Source: Streptomyces sp. ISL-98 (GTDB taxonomy: Bacteria; Actinomycetota; Actinomycetes; Streptomycetales; Streptomycetaceae). From it: 64,000 bases of DNA. Every line of letters starts with the position of its first letter. The stretch's first letter is position 1. The translations under genes were made by a program, and so were the position numbers. The notes below the pieces were generated by a model, which was not told where the DNA came from, searched no databases, and saw nothing but the letters and a program-made list of their open reading frames with translations. The stretch covers positions 62,001-126,000 of the forward strand of contig NZ_JAGGPB010000006.1 of NCBI RefSeq assembly GCF_018614055.1. Direction: 5' to 3'. Positions 31,211 through 38,631 of the stretch are shown one piece after another.

Positions 31211-32422
31211 TCATCGCGCGCCATCACCATTATCTTCTCCCTTTCGAACATTGCTGATCCGAATGTGATTGTTCCCGACCACGGGCGCGGTCCGCAGGAC
31301 CGTGGCGACCGCCTGCTCGATCTGCTGGTCCGTGAGGTCCGCCCTGGCAGTGAGCCTGAGGCGGGAGATCCCGTCCGGCACCGACGGGGGCCGGAAGCAG
31401 CCCACGGCAAGCCCCGCCTCGCGGCAGTCGGCGGCCCACCGCACCGCCGCCTCCGGCGAGGGCGCCAGGACCGACACCACAGCGGCGTCCGGGCGTACGG
31501 CGGACAGACCGGCGTCGGTCAGTCCCCGGTGCAGCGAGGCCGCGACGGTACGGGCCCGGGCGGCGAGCCCCGGCTCGCGGCGCAGCAGCCGTACGCTCGC
31601 CAGCGCCGCGCCGGCTGCGGCCGGTGCCAGACCCGTGTCGAAGATGAACGTACGGGCTGTGTTGACGAGGTGGTCGATGACCCGGGCCGGGCCGAGGACC
31701 GCTCCGCCCTGGCTGCCCAGGGACTTGGACAGGGTCAGCGTGGCGACGACACCGTCCGCACCGGCCAGGCCCGCCGCGTCCAGCGCGCCCCTGCCGCCGT
31801 CGCCGAGGACCCCGAGCCCGTGGGCGTCGTCGACGACGAGGGCCGCGCCGTGGGCGCGGCAGGCCTCCGCCAGCTCCGGCAGCGGCGCCGCGTCGCCGTC
31901 GACCGAGAAGACCGAGTCGGTGACGGCGAGCGCCCGCCCGTCGTGCGCGTCGAGCGTCTTGCGTACGGCATCGGGGTCGGCATGCGGCACGACCGCCGTG
32001 TCGGCGCGCGAGAGGCGGCAGCCGTCGACGATCGAGGCGTGGTTGAGGGCGTCGGAGACGATCAGCGAGCCGTGGCCGCTGAGCGCGGTGAGGGCGGCGA
32101 GGTTGGCGGCGTAACCAGAGGAGAGGACGAGTGCGGCCTCGAAGCCGCAGAAATCGGCCAGCTCCCGCTCCAGTTCGGCGTGCAGGGCGGTGCTGCCGGT
32201 GACGAGCCGCGAGCCGGTGGCTCCCGCGCCCCAGCGGCGGGCGGCGTCGGCCGCGGCGGAGGTGACCTCGGGGCGGCGGGTCAGGCCGAGGTAGTCGTTG
32301 CTCGCCAGATCGAGGACGGCGGACTCGGCGGGGCGCGGACGCAGGGTCCTGACGAGCCCGGCCCTGTCGCGCAGCCGCGCCTGCTCGTCGATCCAGTCGA
32401 ACGGTCCCGGTCCCTGGGGCAT
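31211..32422 (-). CDS. bioF: 8-amino-7-oxononanoate synthase
   Basis: PLP enzyme condensing pimeloyl thioester with alanine, the first dedicated step of biotin ring assembly. 403 residues from ATG 32422. Motifs: LDLASNDYLGLTRRPEV, GSRLVTGSTALHAELE, SDALNHASIVDG, VVDDAHGLGVLGDGGRG (PLP Asp/His) and TLSKSLGSQGGAV with the Schiff-base Lys. The tail after the usual C-terminus (VVGNNHIRISNVRKGEDNGDGAR) is a short extension. It is divergent from bioBAD, with a 142-nt shared control region containing a TGTGG-N6-CCACA palindrome. Confidence 0.95.
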   Translation of the reverse strand: MPQGPGPFDWIDEQARLRDRAGLVRTLRPRPAESAVLDLASNDYLGLTRRPEVTSAAADAARRWGAGATGSRLVTGSTALHAELERELADFCGFEAALVLSSGYAANLAALTALSGHGSLIVSDALNHASIVDGCRLSRADTAVVPHADPDAVRKTLDAHDGRALAVTDSVFSVDGDAAPLPELAEACRAHGAALVVDDAHGLGVLGDGGRGALDAAGLAGADGVVATLTLSKSLGSQGGAVLGPARVIDHLVNTARTFIFDTGLAPAAAGAALASVRLLRREPGLAARARTVAASLHRGLTDAGLSAVRPDAAVVSVLAPSPEAAVRWAADCREAGLAVGCFRPPSVPDGISRLRLTARADLTDQQIEQAVATVLRTAPVVGNNHIRISNVRKGEDNGDGAR

Positions 32423-32480
32423 GGATGAGTCCCTTTGTAGGCAGCCCACAGACACTAGCCGGGCTCGTCCGAGGTCATGA

Positions 32481-32496
32481 TGTGGCAATACCCACA
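32481..32496. promoter_or_regulatory. Candidate biotin operator TGTGG-N6-CCACA
   Basis: An inverted repeat near the middle of the bioF-bioB divergent spacer. It does not match the BioQ or BioR patterns I know; position is the main support. Confidence 0.3.
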
Positions 32497-32564
32497 CCTC
32501 GATGGGCCGCTCTTGTGCAATTCCTCCTTGGCCACAGGTGGTGCGGTAGGCCAGGATCGGCGCC

Positions 32565-33719
32565 ATGGACCTGCTGAACACGCTGGTGGACAAGGGGCTG
32601 CGGCGCGAACTGCCGACCCGCGAAGAGGCGCTCGCCGTACTGGCGACCTCCGACGACGAGCTGCTCGATGTGGTGGCCGCGGCCGGAAAGGTACGCCGCC
32701 AGTGGTTCGGACGGCGGGTGAAACTCAACTATCTGGTCAATCTGAAGTCCGGTCTGTGCCCCGAGGACTGCTCGTACTGCTCGCAGCGCCTCGGCTCCAA
32801 GGCCGAGATTCTCAAGTACACATGGCTGAAGCCCGACGAGGCGTCACAGGCGGCGGCCGCGGGGGTCGCGGGCGGCGCGAAGCGCGTGTGCCTGGTCGCG
32901 AGCGGGCGCGGGCCGACGGACCGGGACGTCGACCGGGTCTCGAAGACCATCGAGGCGATCAAGGAACAGAACGAGGACGTCGAGGTCTGTGCCTGCCTCG
33001 GCCTGCTGTCCGACGGACAGGCCGAACGGCTGCGGGCGGCCGGCGCGGACGCGTACAACCACAACCTGAACACGTCCGAGGCGACGTACGGCGACATCAC
33101 CACCACCCACACCTACGCCGACCGTGTCGAGACCGTCCAGCAGGCGCAGGCAGCGGGCATGTCCGCGTGCTCCGGACTGATCGCGGGCATGGGCGAGACG
33201 GACGCGGATCTCGTCGACGTCGTCTTCGCGCTGCGCGACCTCGACCCCGACTCGGTGCCGGTGAACTTCCTGATCCCCTTCGAGGGGACGCCGCTCGCCA
33301 AGGAGTGGAACCTGACGCCGCAGCGGGCGCTGCGCATCCTCGCGATGGTGCGGTTCGTCTGCCCGGACGTGGAAGTCCGGCTCGCGGGCGGGCGCGAGGT
33401 GCATCTGCGCACGATGCAGCCGCTCGCGCTGCACCTGGTCAACTCGATCTTCCTCGGTGACTACCTCACCAGTGAGGGCCAGGCCGGCCAGGCCGACCTG
33501 GAGATGATCGCCGACGCCGGCTTCGAGGTGGAGGGCACGGACACGACGACGCTGCCCGAGCACCGGGCGGCCGGCGGCGGCTGCGGCTCGGTGTGCGGTG
33601 ACGAGGCGTCCGGAACGTGCGGCGACGAGCAGGCGGCCGCTGCGGCGCCTGAAGCCCGTACGGACCTCGTGTCGGTACGCCGAAGGGGTGCGGGGACGGA
33701 TATCGCCCCCAATGCCTGA
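32565..33719 (+). CDS. bioB: Biotin synthase
   Basis: Radical-SAM enzyme inserting sulfur into dethiobiotin. 384 residues. The SAM-cluster motif is CPEDCSYC (Cys65, 69, 72). Other conserved blocks are [49 protein letters not shown] and [12 protein letters not shown], with the 2Fe-2S Arg/Cys residues in the barrel. After the usual end (about residue 330) there is a Cys/Gly/Ala-rich tail. The stop codon overlaps the bioA ATG by 8 nt. First gene of bioBAD. Confidence 0.97.
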   Translation: MDLLNTLVDKGLRRELPTREEALAVLATSDDELLDVVAAAGKVRRQWFGRRVKLNYLVNLKSGLCPEDCSYCSQRLGSKAEILKYTWLKPDEASQAAAAGVAGGAKRVCLVASGRGPTDRDVDRVSKTIEAIKEQNEDVEVCACLGLLSDGQAERLRAAGADAYNHNLNTSEATYGDITTTHTYADRVETVQQAQAAGMSACSGLIAGMGETDADLVDVVFALRDLDPDSVPVNFLIPFEGTPLAKEWNLTPQRALRILAMVRFVCPDVEVRLAGGREVHLRTMQPLALHLVNSIFLGDYLTSEGQAGQADLEMIADAGFEVEGTDTTTLPEHRAAGGGCGSVCGDEASGTCGDEQAAAAAPEARTDLVSVRRRGAGTDIAPNA

Positions 33720-35031
33720 CATGTTCGAGTCGCTCAGCCCCACCGAACTGCTCCGGCTCGACCGGGAACACGTCTGGCATCCGTACGGTCCGATGCCGGG
33801 CCGTGCCGAGCCGCTGCTCGTCGAATCCGCGTCCGGCGTACGGCTGCGACTCGGCCGGCCCGCGCACGGGCAGGACGAGCTGATCGACGGCATGTCGTCC
33901 TGGTGGTCGGCGATCCACGGCTACAACCACCCGGTCATCAACGAGGCGGCGCGCGGCCAGCTGGACCGGATGAGCCATGTGATGTTCGGCGGGCTCACCC
34001 ACGAGCCCGCCGTGCGGCTCGCCGCCAAGCTCGTGGAGATCACCCCGGAACCGCTCCGGCATGTCTTCCTCGCCGACTCCGGATCGGTGTCGGTCGAGGT
34101 CGCCGTCAAGATGTGCCTCCAGTACTGGCGTTCGGTGGGCCGCCCGGGCAAGCAGCGCCTGCTGACCTGGCGCGGCGGCTACCACGGCGACACCTGGCAG
34201 CCGATGTCGGTGTGCGACCCCAAGGGCGGGATGCACGAGCTGTGGCAGGGGGTGCTGCCGCGCCAGATCTTCGCGGACGCGCCGCCGGCCGGATTCTCCG
34301 AATTCTCCGAGTCGTACGCCGACCACCTCCGCGCGCTCGTCGCCCGGCACGCGGACGAACTGGCCGCGGTGATCGTGGAGCCGGTCGTGCAGGGCGCGGG
34401 CGGCATGCGCTTCCACTCCCCCGCGTATCTGCGGGTGCTGCGCGAGGCGTGCGACGAACACGGCGTGCTGCTGATCTTCGACGAGATCGCGACCGGCTTC
34501 GGCCGTACGGGCACGCTGTTCGCATCGGAGCACGCGGGCGTCTCACCCGATGTTCTGTGCCTCGGCAAGGCGCTGACCGGCGGCTACCTGACGATGGCGG
34601 CGACGCTGTGCACGTCCGCAGTGGCCGAAGGCATCTCGCGCGGCGAACTCCCCGTCCTGGCCCACGGCCCGACATTCATGGGCAATCCGCTCGCGGCGGC
34701 GGTTGCCTGCGCGTCGATCGACCTGCTGCTCGGCCAGGACTGGGCGCGCGAGGTCAAGCGCATCGAAGCCGGCCTGCGGGAGGGCCTGGCGGAGGCGGCG
34801 GAGCTGCCGGGAGTGCGGGACGTACGGGTGCTGGGCGCGATCGCCGTCGTACAGCTGGACCGCGCTCTTGACGAGGCGGCCATGGCGGCTGCGACGCGGG
34901 CGGCGGTGCGGGAGGGCGTGTGGCTGCGCCCGTTCCGCGACTTGATCTACACGATGCCGCCGTACGTCACAACTGACGCGGACCTGGCCCGCGTATGCGG
35001 GGCGGTACGGGCGGCGGCGTCGGTTGCGTGA
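33712..35031 (+). CDS. bioA: Adenosylmethionine-8-amino-7-oxononanoate aminotransferase
   Basis: PLP class III aminotransferase converting KAPA to DAPA with SAM as amino donor. 439 residues. Markers: [13 protein letters not shown] near the start, [16 protein letters not shown] (BioA-specific), [31 protein letters not shown] (PLP Asp) and [11 protein letters not shown] with the Schiff-base Lys. ATG 33712 overlaps bioB (ATGCCTGA); an ATG at 33721 is the alternative. A 77-bp inverted-repeat element separates it from bioD. Confidence 0.96.
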   Translation: MPDMFESLSPTELLRLDREHVWHPYGPMPGRAEPLLVESASGVRLRLGRPAHGQDELIDGMSSWWSAIHGYNHPVINEAARGQLDRMSHVMFGGLTHEPAVRLAAKLVEITPEPLRHVFLADSGSVSVEVAVKMCLQYWRSVGRPGKQRLLTWRGGYHGDTWQPMSVCDPKGGMHELWQGVLPRQIFADAPPAGFSEFSESYADHLRALVARHADELAAVIVEPVVQGAGGMRFHSPAYLRVLREACDEHGVLLIFDEIATGFGRTGTLFASEHAGVSPDVLCLGKALTGGYLTMAATLCTSAVAEGISRGELPVLAHGPTFMGNPLAAAVACASIDLLLGQDWAREVKRIEAGLREGLAEAAELPGVRDVRVLGAIAVVQLDRALDEAAMAAATRAAVREGVWLRPFRDLIYTMPPYVTTDADLARVCGAVRAAASVA

Positions 35032-35049
35032 CGGCGGGGTGGTTTCTTT

Positions 35050-35126
35050 CCCCACCCCGCCCCTTCCCGAAGTCCTCACGGGGGGCTGGGGGCTTGCCCC
35101 CAGTTTCGGGAAGGGGCGGGGTGGGG
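35050..35126. repeat. Large inverted-repeat element between bioA and bioD
   Basis: A perfect 22-bp inverted repeat (35050-35071 with 35105-35126) encloses a second hairpin CTGGGGGC-TT-GCCCCCAG (35086-35103). The sequence resembles CCCCGCCCCTTCCCGA-type extragenic repeats common in Streptomyces. It lies inside the bio operon and may attenuate bioD transcription. Confidence 0.85.
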
Positions 35127-35190
35127 GAACAAATTGACCCTCGCGCAGCCACCGGCCAGGGACGGAAGCACGCAACTACCAGGAGCACGC

Positions 35191-35886
35191 ATGCCCATCA
35201 TCGTCGTCACAGGAACCGGCACCGAGATCGGTAAGACCATCGTCACGGCCGCCGTAGCCACCCTCGCCCGCGCAGCCAACCGCACCGTCGCCGTACTGAA
35301 GCCCGCCCAAACCGGCCTCGCCTCCGGCGAACCGGGCGGAGACGCCGACGAGGTGGTGCGCCTCGCGGGCACCGGCGTGCGCGGAGTCGAACTCGCCCGG
35401 TTCCCCGACCCCCTCGCCCCCGCCACCGCCGCCCGCCGCGCCGCCCTGCCGCCCGTGCGTCCGCACGACATCGCCGAGGCGGCCGAGAAGCTGGCCGCCG
35501 AGCACGACCTCGTCCTCGTCGAAGGCGCCGGCGGCCTCCTCGTCCGCTTCGACGACGACGGCGCGACCCTCGCCGACGCCGCCCGCCTCCTCGACGCGCC
35601 CGTACTCGTCGTCACCCCCGCCGCCCTCGGCACGCTCAACTCGACCGCGCTGACCGCCGAAGCCCTGCGCGCCCGCGAACTGGAGCTCCTCGGCGTGGTC
35701 GTCGGCAGCTGGCCCACCCACCCCGATCTGGCCGAGCGGTGCAATCTGACGGACCTGCCCGAAGCCGCGGGAGCCCCGCTGCTCGGAGCCGTCCCCGAGG
35801 GAGCCGGAGCCCTGGCACCCGCCGACTTCCGTACCCGCGCCGCGACCTGGCTCGCGCCGCCCCTCGGCGGCACCTGGCGCGCATAG
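35191..35886 (+). CDS. bioD: Dethiobiotin synthetase
   Basis: ATP-dependent carboxylation of DAPA to dethiobiotin. 231 residues. VTGTGTEIGKTIVTAAVA holds the P-loop, LKPAQTG is the DAPA-binding Lys region, VEGAGGLLV the Mg/carbamate loop, and VVTPAALGTLNSTALT follows. ATG 35191 has AGGAG 6 nt upstream. Last gene of bioBAD, 159 nt after bioA because of the inverted-repeat element. Confidence 0.96.
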   Translation: MPIIVVTGTGTEIGKTIVTAAVATLARAANRTVAVLKPAQTGLASGEPGGDADEVVRLAGTGVRGVELARFPDPLAPATAARRAALPPVRPHDIAEAAEKLAAEHDLVLVEGAGGLLVRFDDDGATLADAARLLDAPVLVVTPAALGTLNSTALTAEALRARELELLGVVVGSWPTHPDLAERCNLTDLPEAAGAPLLGAVPEGAGALAPADFRTRAATWLAPPLGGTWRA

Positions 35887-35904
35887 GCTGCGCCACGCTG
35901 CGCG

Positions 35905-35910
35905 TACGCT
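35905..35910 (+). promoter_or_regulatory. Leaderless -10 box for VOC gene 2
   Basis: TACGCT (TANNNT) ends 7 nt before ATG 35918 with spacer GACCGCC; no ribosome binding site. Confidence 0.5.
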
Positions 35911-35917
35911 GACCGCC

Positions 35918-36280
35918 ATGCGAGCACGTGTCGACGAGATTGTCTTCGATTGCGCAGATCCGGCCGCTCTGGTCCGGTTCTGGGCCGCCCTGCTCGGCGG
36001 CGACCCGGAGGACCGCAGTCCGGACTGGTCGTACATCGATCCGCCCGGATTCACCCGGCTCGCCTTCCAGCGCGTACCCGAGGGAAAGACGGTCAAGAAC
36101 CGTCTCCACCTGGATCTGGACGCCGGCGACATCGCCTCCGCCACGGCCGAGGCGGAACGGCTCGGGGCGACCAGAAGCGGCGGCATCGTCACCGATGCGC
36201 AAGGTTCTTTCCAGGTGCTCCTCGACCCCGAAGGCAACGAGTTCTGCTTCGTGAGCGGCGTATCGGGTCCTACGGGGTAA
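35918..36280 (+). CDS. VOC/glyoxalase-like protein 2
   Basis: 120 residues of the Glyoxalase_6 type: DEIVFDCADPAALVRFWAALLGG, then TRLAFQRVPEGKTVKNRLHLDLD and the terminal DPEGNEFCFV. It is a diverged paralogue of the VOC protein at 29983-30375, with the same VPEGK-VKNR-HLD core and nearly the same leaderless start signal. Function unknown. It lies between bioD and a methyltransferase gene, 39 nt before the latter. Confidence 0.85.
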   Translation: MRARVDEIVFDCADPAALVRFWAALLGGDPEDRSPDWSYIDPPGFTRLAFQRVPEGKTVKNRLHLDLDAGDIASATAEAERLGATRSGGIVTDAQGSFQVLLDPEGNEFCFVSGVSGPTG

Positions 36281-36319
36281 GAATCGCGGTATCCGTCCGC
36301 CCGCCGGAGGAGGTCCGCG

Positions 36320-37048
36320 ATGCCACTGCGCCGCAGCAAGGTGCCCCGGGACGCCGTGCACCATCCCCTTTTCGCCCGGTTCTACGCCCGCATCAGCGTG
36401 GTGGCCGACCTCAGAGGCGGGGTGGCAGCGCACCGCACCGAGCTGCTGTCCGGCCTCTCGGGGCGGGTCATCGAGATCGGCGCGGGCAACGGGCTGAACT
36501 TCGCGCACTACCCGTCGGCCGTCTCCGAGGTCGTGGCCATCGAACCGGAGCGCAGCCTGCGCCAGTTGGCCGTGCAGGCCGCCCTGGACGCCGACGTCCC
36601 GGTGGACGTCGTGCCGGGCGCCGCGGAGGCGCTGCCGGTCAAGAGCGAGGCGTACGACGCGGCGGTGGTGTCGCTGGTGCTGTGCAGCGTACGAGACGTT
36701 CCGCGCGCGCTCTCCGAGATCAGGCGTGTGCTGCGGCCAGGCGGCGAACTGCGCTTCTTCGAGCACGGACGAGGCGAGGGCAGAGCCATGGTGGCCGTCC
36801 AGCGCGCGCTGGACCGCACCGTATGGCCCGTCCTTTTCGGCGGCTGTCACACGGCGCGCGACCCGATGGCGGAAATCCGGGCGGCCGGCTTCGGGATCGA
36901 GGCCTGCCGACGATTGTTCGTACCGGAGCAGGGCGTCAAGCTGCCGTCGTCGCCCTGCGTGCTGGGCGTGGCGCGCAAGCCCATGGAGACGATGGAGACG
37001 GATGACACCGGTGACACGCATGGAACCGGTGACACGGACGCCGCATAG
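36320..37048 (+). CDS. Class I SAM-dependent methyltransferase
   Basis: 242 residues. The SAM motif is VIEIGAGNGLNFAHYP (50-65), with acidic IEPE as motif II, GAAEALPVKSEAYDAAVVSLVLCSV as motif III/IV, and LRPGGELRFFEHGRGE after it. It most resembles the UbiE/Methyltransf_11 group, often annotated as phospholipid or small-molecule methylases. The C-terminus is a short acidic repeat (METDDTGDTHGTGDTDAA) encoded by duplicated ACCGGTGACAC. GGAGGAGG lies just upstream of ATG 36320. Confidence 0.85.
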   Translation: MPLRRSKVPRDAVHHPLFARFYARISVVADLRGGVAAHRTELLSGLSGRVIEIGAGNGLNFAHYPSAVSEVVAIEPERSLRQLAVQAALDADVPVDVVPGAAEALPVKSEAYDAAVVSLVLCSVRDVPRALSEIRRVLRPGGELRFFEHGRGEGRAMVAVQRALDRTVWPVLFGGCHTARDPMAEIRAAGFGIEACRRLFVPEQGVKLPSSPCVLGVARKPMETMETDDTGDTHGTGDTDAA

Positions 37049-37060
37049 TGACGCCGCCCG

Positions 37061-37432
37061 TCACAGACTCCACTGGCGAAGCTCTTCGGCGATGGCGTGC
37101 ACATCGGCCTTGCCGTCCTTCACCAGCCGGGCCAAGTCCCGCACCTGCTCGGGCGAGGTGATGACCTTGAGGCCGCAGGCGACGAGGTAGCCGTAGGCGA
37201 CGGCCGAGGCGAACATCGCGTTCGAGCGTTCCAGGGCCGGGACATGGAGCAGCAGTTGAAGCAGGGCGGCGGCGCGCGCGTGCGGATCGCTGTAGACCGG
37301 GATGCCGAATATTTCCGCCTCGTGCCGGGCGACGGCGGCGACGAGCGCGCCCCAGTCGACGACCTGCGGGTCACCCGGGGTCTTGTGTTCGGCGATCATG
37401 AGGAGCCAGGCGAGGTCGATCTTGAGGGTCAA
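37061..37432 (-). CDS. Fic/Doc-like toxin with degenerate active-site motif
   Basis: 123 residues, starting LKIDLAWLLMIAEHKTPGDPQVVDWGALVAAVARHEAEIFG, the Doc-like N-terminal pattern. Where the catalytic motif HPFxxGNGR or HxFxDANK should be it reads HVPALERSNAMFASAVAYGYL: the first His and an Asn are kept, but the Gly/Ala-Asn-Lys/Arg core is not. Streptomyces genomes often annotate such genes as Fic-family toxin component. It is preceded by a ribbon-helix-helix gene that overlaps it by 4 nt, the usual antitoxin-toxin order. Enzymatic AMPylation or phosphorylation activity is doubtful. Confidence 0.75.
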   Translation of the reverse strand: MTLKIDLAWLLMIAEHKTPGDPQVVDWGALVAAVARHEAEIFGIPVYSDPHARAAALLQLLLHVPALERSNAMFASAVAYGYLVACGLKVITSPEQVRDLARLVKDGKADVHAIAEELRQWSL

Positions 37433-37656
37433 CGCTTGCCTTCGCGCTCCGTGCCGAACTCCTCGGCGAACACCGACTCGTACTGCTTCATGAAGTCGGA
37501 CGCGGCCTCCACGAAGGTACGTCCCACCTCCCCCGCGTCCTGTCTGACGAGCTCCTCGATGTAGCGGTTCACGCTCATCCCGCGTTGGAGGGCCCGCTGT
37601 CGTGCGGCCTCCGCGGTGGTCTCGTCCACTCGTACGTTCAGCTGGGTCTTCGCCAC
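37429..37656 (-). CDS. Ribbon-helix-helix antitoxin
   Basis: 75 residues. MAKTQLNVRVDETTAEAARQRALQRGMSVNRYIEELVRQ is an Arc/CopG-type RHH DNA-binding domain; the tail DFMKQYESVFAEEFGTEREGKR is acidic and would bind the toxin. Its stop overlaps the Fic-like start by 4 nt. A GCTAGCGC-N4-GCGCTAGC palindrome starts 8 nt upstream of the ATG and is the likely autoregulatory operator. Confidence 0.9.
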   Translation of the reverse strand: MAKTQLNVRVDETTAEAARQRALQRGMSVNRYIEELVRQDAGEVGRTFVEAASDFMKQYESVFAEEFGTEREGKR

Positions 37657-37664
37657 ACCATCAA

Positions 37665-37684
37665 GCTAGCGCGGCAGCGCTAGC
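37665..37684. promoter_or_regulatory. Operator GCTAGCGC-N4-GCGCTAGC for the RHH/Fic pair
   Basis: Perfect 8-bp inverted repeat with 4-nt spacer. Each arm contains the smaller palindrome GCTAGC, as expected for cooperative binding of two RHH dimers. Confidence 0.7.
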
Positions 37685-37826
37685 ACCGGCAAGAGGGCGC
37701 ACACCCCTTGGCCCTTACACGGGCCCGTCCGAGCCCACCCAACGACGGATACCGGCGACGGCCCGCGCGCCTTACTCTCGGCAGTTGTACGGGAGTCGGC
37801 TCGGCCAACAACCCCGGGAGGCCGCC

Positions 37827-38624
37827 TTGTCCACACCTGCAACAGCACGCGCCGACGGGCCCGCGCCCGGCGAGGACCTGGTCGCGGCGCGTGCGCGTGG
37901 GCTCACGAAGGCGTACGGGGCGGGCGAGACGACCGTACTCGCCCTGGACTCCGTGGACGTCGACATCGCGCGCGGCCGGTTCACCGCGGTGATGGGCCCG
38001 TCCGGGTCGGGAAAGTCCACGCTGATGCACTGCCTGGCCGGGCTCGACACGGTCTCCGCAGGGCAGGTGTGGCTGGGCGGCACCGAGCTGACGGGTCTCA
38101 GGGACCGCGAACTGACGCGGCTGCGGCGGGACAAGATCGGCTTCATGTTCCAGTCCTTCAACCTGCTGCCCACGCTCTCCGCGGCCGAGAACATCACGCT
38201 CCCCATGGACATCGCCGGACGCAAACCCGACGGCGAATGGCTGGAGCGGGTGATCGACACGCTGGGGCTGCGCGACCGGCTGAAGCACCGCCCGTCCCAG
38301 CTGTCCGGCGGTCAGCAGCAGCGGGTGGCCTGCGCGCGTGCGCTCGCCTCCCGGCCCGAGCTGATCTTCGCCGACGAGCCGACCGGCAACCTCGACTCGC
38401 GGGCGGGCGCCGAAGTGCTGGCGTTCCTGCGCGAGGCGGTCGACCGGCTCGACCAGACGGTCGTGATGGTGACGCACGATCCGGTGGCCGCCGTCTATGC
38501 CGACCTGGTGCTCTTCCTCGGCGACGGGCGGATCGTCGACAACATGCCCGCGCCCACGGCCGAAGCGGTCCTGGAACGCATGCGCCTGTTCTCCGGGGGA
38601 CGCCCCCAGGGAACCGAGGGCTGA
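37827..38624 (+). CDS. ABC transporter ATP-binding protein (MacB/LolD type)
   Basis: 265 residues from TTG 37827 (GGGAGG 6 nt upstream). Walker A is GPSGSGKST (57-65), Q-loop [12 protein letters not shown], signature LSGGQQQR, Walker [14 protein letters not shown] and the switch MVTHD. The length and [16 protein letters not shown] motif put it in the MacB/LolD/FtsE group that powers substrate extrusion or lipoprotein release. It is followed directly by an FtsX-like permease, the normal partner. The substrate is unknown. Confidence 0.93.
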   Translation: MSTPATARADGPAPGEDLVAARARGLTKAYGAGETTVLALDSVDVDIARGRFTAVMGPSGSGKSTLMHCLAGLDTVSAGQVWLGGTELTGLRDRELTRLRRDKIGFMFQSFNLLPTLSAAENITLPMDIAGRKPDGEWLERVIDTLGLRDRLKHRPSQLSGGQQQRVACARALASRPELIFADEPTGNLDSRAGAEVLAFLREAVDRLDQTVVMVTHDPVAAVYADLVLFLGDGRIVDNMPAPTAEAVLERMRLFSGGRPQGTEG

Positions 38625-38631
38625 GGCCGCC

